From Malus domestica (lineage: Eukaryota; Streptophyta; Magnoliopsida; Rosales; Rosaceae): DNA of 64,000 nt. The notes beneath the pieces are model-generated. The model was not told the origin of the DNA. It ran no database searches and worked only from the letters and a program-made list of their open reading frames with translations. The translations under genes and the position numbers were made by a program. Location: assembly GCF_042453785.1 (NCBI RefSeq), contig NC_091673.1:13177501-13241500 (forward strand), in the 5' to 3' direction. Positions 45,833 through 57,704 of this stretch are shown piece by piece. Each line of letters opens with the position of its first letter. Position 1 is the stretch's first letter.

Positions 45833-48095
45833 AGGTCCAAAAGCTAAAAAAAATGGCCTGATTTGCCCAAAAACTTATCTCAAACCAATGACTAAACTAT
45901 AATTCTATGGAGCCCACCAGACTATTATGTGGCACAAGAGGCGTCAGGCAGGCTAAATGTAGCCCCTTTCTTAGCCATTTTTTTGGAGCTAGCTCTTCAG
46001 TTGCAATACTTGATTCAAATTCAACGATTAGATTTGAAAACATTTAACGGTAATTTAACTAAGTTAACCAATAAATTTAAAGTATAAACTTAAAACTAAT
46101 AAATTATTGAGGGGTTATGTTTAGCCTATTCGGTTGGAGATGATATATGAGTATAGTCTGACATTGTTCATTTAAAAATAATTTTTTGGGGGGTATAAGT
46201 AGCGCCCCAAAAAAAACAAATTGGAAGCTAATCACGGTGATAGGCCCAAAATAAAATCATGGTTAATCAATATTCTATTAACCACCATAAATCAAATTTG
46301 ATAATTTTATGGCTGCATCTAACTTCCTTGTTAGACTGCCTACGTACCCTTAAACGGGATCAAGTCATTCGTAGTTCACTATTCACTACACTCCGATGTT
46401 TAACACAGTACATTCAAGCAAAAAGCATGAACAAATGAAAACAAACACAAGTAAACACCTATTAGCAAACATGGAAGTGAGTAATTACAATTTATTAACT
46501 TGTGTAGCATAGGCATGATTTTAATACAACTTATACTTCAAATAGCAACGCTAGTTAAAGCAAAGTAATTTAAAGAAAAACTCGGATAAGAATTGCATAA
46601 TGTGGAAATAACACTCTCTTTATGTGCAAAAGTTGCATATAACTCCTTTGATCAACCAAGTTTAAGCTCATAATGAACGCTCAAACCTGAACCAAATGGT
46701 ACCATCTTAAATGGTTTTTGGAGGTAAAATCATATAATAGTGGTAGAGAACGGAGCCTTAAATTGAAAGTTAATGTCAACTATAAAATGGAGTCCCAAAA
46801 CTGGAAATACAAAACTTGCTACTGTCTGACGGCCCTGTGACTCAACTTTGGACATAATTTTGATCAATCAAAATTCAACAGAATTAAGTGAAATCAGATG
46901 GGTTTTGATCACGAACATGTCTAATTTCAAAACACACAATATTAGATCAAAAGGAACTCACAAGGACATAGAAATCAAGAGCCAAAGTAGGCTACTTGAA
47001 ACATAGTTTCTCTCTGCAAAATGAATAAGTTTTCTGCAATGTAGAACCCATACTCGTTTAATCCAATTTACAATTTCAGGGCAATCCCAAACTATCCAGG
47101 AATCATATTTAACTTCTATTTCAATGAGTTAGCTTACCCATATCATGCTTAATTCTTCCTCTTTTAGCCAAAGACTACAAACAATTCAATAAAATTAAAG
47201 TATGAACCATTTCATCAACCTACCACTTAGCTACTAAGCTCTTAAATCAATGTCACCACCACAACTCCTCAACAAGAACACCAGAAATTCAAGTTAAACA
47301 CATAAATCTCAAACTTGTTCGAAAATGAAACTTGAAATTCGGAAGATCCACTTACATGTCCTGAAAGTGCATGATGAGATGAGTATTTTTCTCTTTTGGA
47401 TCGAGACCCATCTCTGGCGAGGTTGGCCGGAATCAACGAAAAGCCCACGAAAACCATCGAAACTTCTAGGCTTCAATATATGAGCATGCTTGGTTTTAGC
47501 ATATGGTTTTGGTATCAAATTGAAGAGGGCTTCGCTATGAATGCATAGCCTTCAACCGTGCGTAATTTCATTGCCATATGAGAAAATTATCATTTTTGGA
47601 GTGAAGAAGAATTAAGGGGAGAACAACACAGTAGTTCCCCTTGCTGCATCTGCCTGCCGGGGAAAGGAAAAAAAAAAAGAGTGGCTTCTAGAGTACTCCC
47701 TCCCAAAATTACCATTTTACCCTCTAACTTTAAAAATTCATAACTTACTTGTCCTAACTCCAAATCACATTCCGTTTGCGCTCACGCGTTCATATCGAAA
47801 CGTACTATTCGAATATGTAAAGAAATCTGAAAAATCATGAAAGGATCAAATACGTCCGCGAGGAAATCCGTTTAATACAATAAGGCAATTTCATCATTTT
47901 CTACTTAACAAAAAATTATACGACATAAATAATAATGAAATACGGAAGCGGGATTTCACGTTTTCCCATTCGAATTTCATAATCATAAATCTATTTATTC
48001 TCGATTTACTCCACATATTCATATATTTTAAATTTTCAGGGTATTACAGTATAATTCTGGACCTGATTACATTTAGCTCTTGGTTGGAAATGGCC
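45833..48095. mobile_element. Second Harbinger-type MITE copy, split by a solo LTR
   Basis: The stretch TATTCGGTTGGAGATGATAT...AAAAATAATTTTTT (46120-46190) and the segment 48054-48095, ending GGTTGGAAATGGCC|TAA, line up with the right part of the neighbouring element 45240-45829. They are separated by the LTR at 46198-48048. The left end is not clear. Confidence 0.55.
46198..48048 (-). mobile_element. Solo LTR, Gypsy-like, reverse orientation (fossil), 1.85 kb
   Basis: On the minus strand the segment begins TGTAATACCCTGAAAATTT and ends in TTTTTTTTGGGGCGCTAC, a terminus common in plant Gypsy LTRs. GTATA is repeated on both sides (46193-46197, 48049-48053). It lies inside a Harbinger-type MITE. 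No coding part remains, so it is a recombination relic. Confidence 0.72.
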
Positions 48096-48096
48096 T

Positions 48097-48330
48097 AAGT
48101 TGTGGAAGCCAAAAGGGTTTGGCCAAGGCCTTGTACTTGGAGCTTGAGCAAACCAGGAGAATTGTGATTGTGGTTAAAGAGATGGGGATTGCAATCCCGA
48201 TGGATAGAGATCGAAGAGCTCTTTTGGCTTTGGAGTTTTTGGTGTCTTGTTTGGTGGTGATGGTGGTGGGTTTGGTGGGGATGGATTGGACATTGTTGAA
48301 TCGGCGGTGGAGGAGGGGATTGGAAGCCAT
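48097..48330 (-). pseudogene. TSPO: TSPO (outer-membrane tryptophan-rich sensory protein) N-terminal remnant
   Basis: The minus-strand frame MASNPLLHRR... with AKRALRSLSIGIAIPISLTT, a hydrophobic helix and KPFWLPQL matches the N-terminus and first membrane helix of plant TSPO, a stress-induced tetrapyrrole/cholesterol-binding membrane protein. After residue 78 (PQL) the frame runs into the end of a Harbinger-type MITE at a TTA/TAA target. Joining across the MITE pair to 45239 would read LRLIHL, close to the family's LWLIHL, but similarity then fades. The remaining four helices are absent. A hAT element lies 40 bp upstream of the start. Clearly broken. Confidence 0.72.
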
Positions 48331-48368
48331 GGATGGCAAGAAAATTATGGGGAAGAATGGGATGGGAT

Positions 48369-51300
48369 TAGGGATGACAATTATAACCGTTAAACCTGAT
48401 AATCGTGGATAACTGTCTAAATGAATTGGATTTGGATATGAAAATTCGGGTATGGTATGGATAAGGGGAAAAACCGTGAACTTTATTCGGTTATGATTTT
48501 GGATATGGTTATAGGGGTCCCCAATCTGTATCTGTTCCCGAATCCGACCCGAATATTATATATATTTCATATATAATATAATTTTATTCAATTTACCGAA
48601 CCCTCCCTATACTAATTCATTATGCATGCATCAAATCCTATACTATCTTTATTATGCACCAAACATCATGCATGGGGCATACCAACAACCTCACCAATTC
48701 AATACTCTTATTATTATACTCAACCAAATTAATTCATTGAATCATTTTATACATCAATTATCAAATGTTCCAAATTTATCAGATACATCTCTATGCAAGA
48801 GTCTCACTGTCAAGAAATTGGTGCATGTTGTCAGCTCAATAGGTACTCTTTCATTCTTTTTCATGTTATTTGATTCATGCAAATTCTCAATTCGCATCAG
48901 TTTTCTAGTTTATTACATATGTTACAAGCCCATAGAATTATGAAAAATTAAAACAATAATTGTCTTCTTGTTTGTTGTTATATATTTAGTTTACATGTTA
49001 ATTGATTCAGTTTCAGTATTATACCATGTCTTTGTTTACATATTAATGGATTTGGTTGTGTTCGCAACAATCAAAATGTCTAAAAGAAAATTTAAGTCTC
49101 AAGAAGAAACAATATCTACCCCAACTGTTTGTAAGCTAGCACCTACATTGAATCCAAGTGTTGTGCAACAAGAAATACCAAATCAAATTGCTCGGCCCCA
49201 AGATATACCAACTCCAAATGAGGTCGTTGGTGAGATCGAGGAACCTAGAGGTGATGATGGTGAAGGTAATAATTTGAGACTTCGCAATTTGGTGTGGCAA
49301 CATTAAACGAGAACAGTAGTTGATGGGGGTGATGAAAGCAATATGTAATTATTGTAACAAGAAGCTTGGTGGGAACACTGGAAATGGAACTAGCCATTTG
49401 ACGCATCATGTGACGATATATCATTGTCGGAGACAAAAAAATTTGAAGCAAACGCTAACCCAAAAAGTGGGAGATGGGAAAGTAGAGTTGTATACATTTG
49501 ATCAAGAAAGTGCAAGGAGAGCTCTTGCCCAAATGATAATAGTGCATGAATACCATCTTTTCATGGTTGAGCATGTTGGATTTAGAAACTTCATGAGTGA
49601 TGTCCAACCATTGTTCAAGGTTGTTTCAAGAAACACAATCAAGAGTGATATCCTAAAAATATATGATTATGAGCGTTCGAAAACAATGCAATTGTTGGAT
49701 GAAAATAAGAGTAGAATTGTCATAACTACTGATATGTGGACTGCAAGTAATTAGGACAGATGATTTATGGTAATAACGGCACATTTTATTGATGACTCTT
49801 GGATGTTGCAGAGCCAAATAATAAGATGATATTTTTAATACTTTAATTTCTATTTAATTATTGTCCAGCTTTAGATTTATATTTCAGATTCTTTATTGTA
49901 ACCATCTTCTTCGTAATTTTTTTTTTCAGATTTATTTATGTGCCTTGTCTGCATATCGTCGAGACACTTTCAGATGTTTTGATGGAGGGCTTGCTAGATT
50001 GGAACCTCAATCGTAAGCTTTCTAACCGTAGATAATTGCACTACAAATGATAAAATGATTGATCTTATTCTTGAAAAACTTTCTAGTAGTTCACTTTTGT
50101 TAGGTGGAGGGTTCTTTCACATGCGTTGTTGTGCGCATATATTAAACTTGATTGTGAAGGATGGTCTGGAAATGATTGGTGGTGGTGTTGAGAGAATTCA
50201 TGATAGTGTTGTTTACTGGACATCAACACACAAAAAAGAGGAAAAGTTTGAGGAAGCAGCACGTCAGTGGAATTCCACTTTTTTAATGATTCTGCTTTGA
50301 TTTACAAGGATGTTTTCCCTCATTTGAAACAACAAGAGTTGCAATCTAAGTGTTTGCCGAATGATAGAGATTGGGAGATGGCAAGAGAGATTTGTGAGAA
50401 GTTAAAGTTGTTTTATAATGTCTCTGAGTTGTTTTCTGGAACTAAGTACCCTGCATTCAATCTTTATTTTCCAAAGATTTGTGAAATCATGTTGTCGCTA
50501 ACCCGGTGGCTTACCTCTAGACGTGATGAAATAAAAATTATGGCAAGAAGTATGATTGAGAAATTTGATAAATATTGGAGTATGATTCATGGAATAATGG
50601 TTGTAGCTACTGTATTGGATCCAAGATTCAAGATGATGCTGATTGAGTATTTCTTTCCCCTTATGTATGGGCAATATGCTTCGAATGAAATTGATAAGAT
50701 TCGCAAATATTATTATGATTTGGTAAAAGAGTGTGGATCTAATCATATCTCTAACATGGGTCATCAACCATGATCCACTTCATCTCAATTGAATCAATCT
50801 GACTTTGAAGAGATGAATCATTTAACGGATAACTTTGACTTGTTCGTTTCTAGTACTGTAAGTACTGATAATGTAAAGTCATAAATAGATCACTATTTGG
50901 ATAAGGCTGTTTTGCCTAGAACATCTTATTTTGATATTTTGGGTTGGTGGAAATCAAATGGGACTAAATATCCTATCTTAAGTGCTTTGGCAAGGGATAT
51001 ATTAGTTATTCTTGTATCTACAGTTGCTTCCGAATCAGCTTTGATTACTAGTGGGAGATTTGTAAGTCCACATCGTAGTAGACTTCATCCAAAGACATTG
51101 GAAGCCTTAATGTGCGCCCAAAATTGGTTATGGAAAGAAATTCCAGGTACCCCAAAGTATTAATTTATTTTCATCTTATATTTGTGCATGTTCTTTAATC
51201 TTAATTTCGAACTTATTTTTCAAACTTAATCAATTAGTATGCATTCAGTTTTAGAACTATAAGTATTTATGTTTCACAACTAGCTATTCTTGTTCTAATG

Positions 51301-51920
51301 CCACGTCGGTTGCTGCACTTATTTTGAAGATATGGATATGGATGAGGTAAGTATTGGCAATTATATTATATGTATATAACTATCTTCTTTGTAGATTATA
51401 TGTGTACAACGATTCATATTAATTATTTCATCATTTGCTTAATAATGTAGGAATCATGCTCCATTGATGGGTGTGAAGGAGAAGCACCATAAAATATGAT
51501 GCTGGCTTGGTGGAACTAGAAGTGAAGTGCAAATATCTCGTTCTTTTGTCGTCACAAGTTTTGTCTTCCTTTCGTCTTTGCTTTTGTCCTCTTTTTCTTT
51601 TTTATTGGACCAATTTATCATATTGGCTTATCATGAACAACTTCAAATATATTGTTATGTTTTTTGTAATTGAATGTTGCTATTTAATGACGGAATTAGT
51701 ATCTACTAAAATTTATAGTGCGTCAATTGAATGAATGTAAATTTTTTTTTTGCTGACGAAGATGGATATAACCGATAACCGATTAAAAATCCGTTACCCG
51801 GTAAATATGGTTATGGATAATCCCCGATGGTTAATTTGCAGTTATGAATATGATTAATTTTCATGATTATGGAAATGATTATAACATTTCTATCTCCAAA
51901 CCAAACCGTTGCCATCCCTA
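48369..51920 (+). mobile_element. Decayed autonomous hAT transposon, 3.55 kb
   Basis: The ends TAGGGATGACAATTATAACC and, from the right, TAGGGATGGCAACGGTTTGG are hAT-type inverted repeats. Transposase pieces lie between them in order: N-terminus and start of a BED zinc finger (49077-49306), the finger core CNYCNKKLGG (49340-49400), the catalytic-region segment ITTDMWTASN (up to 49754), CCAHILNLIVKDGL (50055-50300), the central domain with VLDPRFKM (50267-50773), and the C-terminal hAT dimerisation domain with STVASESALITSGR (50897-51163). At least two frameshifts and several stops break the frame. No 8-bp target duplication is visible. Confidence 0.86.
49077..51163 (+). pseudogene. hAT transposase (RICESLEEPER-like), broken
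   Basis: The coding remains start with MSKRKFKSQEET. A stop follows LVWQH at the beginning of the BED finger, the frame shifts by 49320, a stop follows DMWTASN at 49752, the frame shifts again near 50270, and a stop precedes DKAVLPRTSYFDILGWW. The family is the domesticated-transposase-like BED/hAT group (RICESLEEPER, DAYSLEEPER), but decay argues against domestication here. Confidence 0.82.
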
Positions 51921-52629
51921 TCATATGATGTTTCCAAAAAGACGCAAGGTTTAAAGGATGATACTATCGGGCCCAAAAGAAATGAACGTTAATGAAGCAC
52001 ATTTTGGGTTTTTTTTCTTTTCCCTAGAATGTGGCTTGGTATGCGAAATTGCTTTCCTCTCTTCTTGGCAAATTAACCATTAAAAAATATGGAAGAGACT
52101 TACACAGTTCAAGTGCTCAATAAAATTTATTCCGGTGACAAGAATGTTTGTCTTCAATTTCTACTCTCTAAGTATCATTTTGACAAGAATGACTTATATG
52201 ACACGGATATACCTTCAGGGTGGTGTTACATACTAAAAATAGAAAGACATGTGTTGGTTTCTCTTCATGTGTCCTTGTATAATTTGCACAAAATGTGCGG
52301 TAGTAGCACATCGTACCATACAAATTACTCTCCACATGACAAACTCTATAAAAGGAAGTTGAAAATTTTATTTAGCAATCATAAGGGCTTTTGACAACAT
52401 TTGGTAAAAGAATTTAAAAAGCACCTCTAGGTCATAGTAATGTTTTTTTAGAAGAAAGTACTTGACATGTGCTTCCCTTGTTCATGAAGCACCGCAAAGT
52501 ACCATTTTGAGAAGAATCAATAAGATGTGCAAGTAAAATACATCATTTGTATAAGAAAAGAAAAAAAACTGAATATAAGGGCAAGAGAGAAAAATTCGTC
52601 CAGGTTAAGTAAAAAAGAAGATAATTTCA
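51921..52629. other. Intergenic
   Basis: One 101-codon frame (52089-52394, METYTV-like start) has no recognisable family or promoter. I do not call it a gene. Confidence 0.4.
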
Positions 52630-52639
52630 TTCCAATAAG

Positions 52640-52815
52640 CAATAGTCATTTAATATTACGATTTAATGATCTTCATCTTTACTTGTAAGATGTCTTAGGT
52701 TCGCTTCTCGCCGAAAGACAAATTTGAATCACATTATTGTTAGTCCATTGTAATGTTAAGCTCACTCTTTCTTCATATTATAGATAATCTCATTTGTTAA
52801 AAAAATATAAAAAAT
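52640..52815 (+). mobile_element. tRNA-related SINE
   Basis: The stretch TTACTTGTAAGATGTCTTAGGTTCGCTTCTCGCC holds a B-box-like GGTTCGCTTCTC. It is followed by AATTTGAATCACATTATTGT, TAGTCCATTGTAATG, AGATAATCTCATTTGTT and an A-rich tail, an arrangement I recognise as a common Rosaceae SINE. The A box is degenerate. Confidence 0.6.
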
Positions 52816-52968
52816 TCCAAAATGTAATAAGGACAAATTGGTAATAGCGTTTATACCAATTCCCCTCTTCTTCCAACCAAATACTACGTATACGCCTTTC
52901 TCCGCTCTCTGTACTCACTACACTGCACAACCGAGCGTCTCCAAAACCTTCCCACAGAGACTTCCAAC

Positions 52969-55583
52969 ATGGTAATTTCCCTTTTACTTGTCAACGCATT
53001 TACACTGATTTCATTAGGGTTTCGAAAATTTCACTCACTTTCACCTGTAAATCCGTTGATAATGGTTCCCGATCTGTTATTTTATGCCGTATATTACAAT
53101 TTTACTAATCTCGTGCTGTTTGGCTGCTTTGAAAGTTTGAATTCTGTCGATTTTTCGAGTCATTTTCGTTTTGTATTTAGCGTTCTGTTTGGTTGCTGAG
53201 AAAATTGGTGTGTGTTTGAAAACATTTGCATTGTTTCTGAAATTGTAATTTGGAAATTCAATTCGTATGGCAAGTAGTTCTGATGTGATAGTTGTTGTGA
53301 TGGAATTTGAGCACTTGCTTTTCGGTAGCATGTTTATACTTGTTGTGATGGAATTTGAGTACTTACAGCTGCTAACTAAAGTTCATCAGACTCAAATAAA
53401 TTTGGAATTCCTTGATGGTGTGATATTACGAGTTGCAGTAAATTTGGTAGCTTGTCATTGTCGGGTACTCATTGAATTGTAACTAGTGGAGCACTTATTA
53501 AGTGGGGGTTCAGGTAATGAGAGAAGCTCAGTAGTGTCTTCTACTACTTTAGTAAGGAGAATCAGGTAAAGGCTGGATTACCCTGCAATGGTGATGGTGT
53601 GACATACGTGATTATCATCCTGAAAGTGTCCAATGTCGATACAGAATTCACAAACGTGTGCATAATAGTGTATGGGGAAAGTAATGCATGTTCTTTGTGG
53701 AAGCTTGACATATAAAGATTAGAGAACCGTGAAACAAGTACTTTTACCATATTATGGTTACAGACAATTGCATTGATATGCCTGTTGGCAAAAGTTTCAA
53801 TATTATTTGTTAGAGTTTGGAGTTTCTGGAACAAGTTTGTCTTTGGTGAATTTCGGAATCTTATACAAAGGTTGAGTGAAGTTCATCTTCCTTTCGGTAC
53901 ATGAGATATCAAGGGCACATTCGTAAACTTGTTGGATGAGATAAAAATAAAATGTACGATATGTTAATGTGAACCGAGTGTTTGGTGCAAGATCTAGGCT
54001 TACATGTCAGTGACATGTCCAGTTGGGTGAAAGAGTCCATACTCTGCAGCCCTTTGTAGCCTTTGGGGGTAAAAATAGAAGTCAGTTAAACTACAGTCAC
54101 TTCACATTTATCAACTGAAAATGGTTTCGTACTGTTAAAATTCCTTTCATATGAACTTGCTATGTATTTCGTCTGATCCAGCACCATTGTATGTACTAAT
54201 AGTTATACTATTGATGACACTTTGGTGAAGCAGCTTATCTATTTATTTTTGGCAGGATGATACAGATGATCCAAAGCAAAGCACTGCTGACATGACAGCT
54301 TTTGTGAGTTCCGGTTCTAGTTTTTTCACTTTATATGTTAAAATTAATTTGCACTACTTCTATGTGGCCGTATGGATGAGTAGTGGGCATGCTGAAGCTG
54401 ATGAGTATGCGGCTTTAAGCATTGGGTATCCTAACCTTTCAATGATGATGGACATTATTTAAAACTGAACGATGAAGAGATTAGCAGTTGTTTAATATGA
54501 TGATTTGTTGTTTTTGCCACTATTCACAAAACCATAATACCATGTTAAGAGGCAGGCATTTTTTTTTGGTTTCGCAATTATTGGTGTTTACCATGTACAC
54601 GTGGTAGTTCCCATATGTTTACATAATATTGTCACTCTGTTTGCGTGTTAGTTTCATAGCTGAATTTTATACAGCAATCGAAATATCACCAGATGGTGAG
54701 TTTTATACGCTATTATTTGGTTTTTTCAGGTCCAAAATCTTCTTCAACAGATGGTGAGTTTGCTATACATTTTGTGAGGTTTTGTAATTGAAATGAAGTT
54801 CAATGGACTGTGTGACTTATGTTTTTGAGTTTTGCAGCAATCCAGGTTCCAGACAATGTCCGACTCCATCATTACAAAGAATATCCTTATTGTTTTGCTT
54901 GCTAATTGCAAATTGATCATTATATTATTGTACACTGGTTTTATGAATTATTTTATACTAGTTTTGTTATATGATATTAGAGAGCAAAATTATTAAGTGG
55001 GTAGCATTTGAATTTGGTCCATTTGGCTGTCCTAGATTTCTGTTCTGCTTGCTTGGCAGCGTATGAGAAAATTACATAAGAATCTTGAGGAATGTTATAG
55101 ATTATGATTAATCCAATCATCTTTCTTTTTTTTTCTCTGTCAAATTCTTCAGTTGGTGGACTCTGTGATTGGTGATACCTGTCATATTTATACTTGATTA
55201 ATAAGGTTATATATTTTCTTTTGATTGTTGTGGGAACCATGTTTGTTTGACCTATATCTTTCTTGATCACATTTGAATTATTCTTTGCGCGGGACTTGTA
55301 ATTTCTTTCGAACATTGACTGCGATGAGATATATGGAACCAGTATTATTGTTATTGTGATTATAAATACAAAAACTAAATAGATCACATTGGTTTGGATT
55401 AAATTGGTTTTTTGTTTCGTTGACCTTGATGCACTTGATGAGATGGGCAGCAGGATCGACGAGTTGGAGCAGAGCATCAATGACCTCAGAACTGAGATGG
55501 GAGTGGAAGGATCACCATCTCCTTCAGCCTCGTTGAAGCAAAAAATAGAGCCCAAGTCAGCTGATGATTCAGGCAAGGAGTAA
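52969..55583 (+). CDS. HSBP: Heat shock factor binding protein, 88 aa
   Basis: Small coiled-coil protein that binds trimeric heat-shock factors and ends the heat response. Five coding exons join in frame: 52969-52971 (only the ATG), 54256-54303, 54730-54753, 54838-54880 and 55435-55583, 267 nt in total. The protein reads DDTDDPKQSTADMTAF, VQNLLQQMQSRFQTM, SDSIITKIDEMGSRI, DELEQSINDLRTEMG and a Ser/Pro/Lys tail. The heptad coiled coil spans about residues 17-60, as in Arabidopsis HSBP (At4g15802). The first three introns are GT-AG. The last has AT-AC ends of the U12 class. Start choice rests on the short leader before GACTTCCAACATG and on the family N-terminus. Confidence 0.92.
54881..55434 (+). 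other. U12-type AT-AC intron of HSBP
   Basis: The exon end ACAAAGA is followed by ATATCCTTAT, the U12 5' splice consensus. The intron ends GATGCAC before TTGATGAG. A branch-site-like TTCGTTGAC (consensus TTCCTTRAY) ends 10 nt before the AC terminus. Splicing here gives SIITKIDEMG, the conserved reading. GT-AG alternatives would break this heptad region. Confidence 0.85.
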
Positions 55584-56796
55584 CTATGTCATGTTGTGTT
55601 GCTTTAATCGATAGGGTGTGTTTACTGCCTGATTTTGAGCGTTCGTTTGGCTGTTCCATTTGGATCCAAATCATACCATATAGAAGATCTCTCGGAGCAG
55701 ATCTATACTCCATGGATTTGTAAGCAAGGCCAAATTTGATTCTCATTTTCTGACAGCAATGTAGGAAGCCGTTTTGATTCTCATTTCCTCGCTTATATTT
55801 TCATGATGTGTCTTACTGGTGTGATGCCCTTTATCATTGAAAACCTTGGCACGAGGGGCGCTGAGTCTAATTTTAAGGGTTTATCGTTCAACTAGCTCTT
55901 AATCTAATGGTACATCTCTTCTCCAAGGAGCCAGACATTCGAACCTCATTTCCCTGTAATAATATTATTGATAGGCATCTTCTTCTGTATCACATAACTT
56001 CGTACTTGTCTAAATTTGGTACGTTACTGGGGTAGTATTTGTTGGTATTCCAAACGAATAATGTAATCTCATGTTTTTACCTTTCCACCATAACGTAATA
56101 TCATGTTGTGGTCCTGCCAGATTCCCAAATGTTGATGGATGGTTTTGGTGGTTTATGGAAGGCTAATGCGACAAAGACATATGAGGTGTTGATTTGATTT
56201 GATTGTGTTGTATGTCACAAAAAGGTTTAAAAGAAACCCATAATTCAATTTCGTGCTCTCACATCCACCGATTTGGAGTCTTGGACCTTCCGCAAGTGCA
56301 TGTGGACGGCAATTGACGCTGAGATTCCCATCCTCCATTATATTATCACTTTCCATCCATCCATCCATCCATCCATCCATCCATCATATTAAAATGCCAA
56401 TTAGAATGCGCTGGATTTGTGACCCTTGGCAAACCCCAGCACCATACGAATAACGCTTTGACAATAACAATTTCTGTTTTTATTACGTGACACAATTTTT
56501 CTTCATCAGTGCGTTGGATTGGATGGATAATGAACGATTAATATTGAAAATATGATATCTAACTGTTGTGAAAGTCAAATTTAATAGCTAAAACATCAAT
56601 TAGTGCTGCGTCGCATTGAAGCCGCACATTCCATGTGTTTGTACTAGTTTCAATATTTGGTATATAAAAGGGTATATAAAAGAGCTGTTATTGATACTCA
56701 ACATTGTGAGATGTTTATTTTAGGGTGATGATAACAATTGTTTATAACTAATTATTTATTTGTTTTTGTTCTCTTGATAACTAACTATATGAATAA
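55584..56796. other. HSBP 3' UTR and intergenic
   Basis: A possible SINE remnant lies at 55865-55980 (AGCTCTTAATCTAATGGTAC and ATTCGAACCTC as A/B-box-like runs). Otherwise nothing is seen. Confidence 0.35.
56353..56384 (+). repeat. (CCAT)8 microsatellite
   Basis: Eight perfect tandem CCAT units. Confidence 0.95.
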
Positions 56797-57029
56797 GGGC
56801 TCATTTGGATGCACTTGTAAAATGATTAAAAACGTTTTTAGCAAAAATGTTTTTTATATCAATCCTTAGTAAAAATCCAGGTAGATCCTAAAAAAACACT
56901 TTAAGTGTTTCCTGCAAGAATCACATATCTGGTGCTTCTTCCAAAAATCACTTAAAGTGCTTTTGGAACTCAAAATCAATTTAACCAATAGCGTTTTCAG
57001 ACATTTTAAAAGTATATCCAAACGAGCCA
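56797..57029. mobile_element. Harbinger-type MITE, 233 bp
   Basis: The ends GGGCTCATTTGGATGCACTT and, from the right, TGGCTCGTTTGGATATACTT are flanked by TAA on both sides (56794-56796, 57030-57032). Confidence 0.7.
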
Positions 57030-57032
57030 TAA

Positions 57033-57704
57033 ATGAAGTCTGGTATGAACAAATAAATTTATTTTTCGGTGAGGGTTGTATTACTTTTCATAGCAACATT
57101 TCTTCTGCAAACAAAGTATCGACCTGTACATTAATATCCACCCAAATTTGTTAGTTTCTCATAATTTCACTCCCATAGGCTACCACCCCACTAAAGAAGA
57201 GAAAATCTACTCTACCACGGTCTAACCAGTCGTACATAACTATATATAATCATATATGTACATATCTCTCACATCCCGTAACACATAAAAATATCCCACA
57301 AAAAAGCCGCAGCCGAAATTGAAATTTTGCATCTAAATTTCATTTGCTTTAAAATCCAATCATGTTGTATGTTCTTGTTTGCACTATCGCAAGACAGTTG
57401 TACACTGCAAGGATACAGATCACACGCACACGCGCCCCACAAAGTACCCTTTACAACCCACTTGCACGTTTTCTGGAATCTGGATTTTTATCACAAATAA
57501 TAATAATATTATTATTATTTTCTCTAATTTTCATCACAAATAATCATAAATAAAAAATACAAAAATGGAAGAGCAACAATATTACAACATGGATTAAAAT
57601 CTTATCAGGTATATAACACACAATCACTCACTAGACCGTAAACAATATAATTTTTATAATAAAAAAGGAGGTGGAAATTAAATTTAAAAAAATAAAAATT
57701 GAAA
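57033..57704. other. Intergenic / RALF 3' UTR
   Basis: The part close to 57704 is probably the 3' UTR of the RALF gene. An ATT/AAT-rich run lies near 57500. Confidence 0.4.

Noticed and set aside
48080-48412. 110-codon plus-strand frame opposite the TSPO remnant
   Set aside because: The minus strand matches TSPO; the plus frame is its antisense and runs into the hAT end.
52089-52394. 101-codon plus-strand frame
   Set aside because: No recognisable domain, AT-rich, no splice partner; more likely chance than gene.
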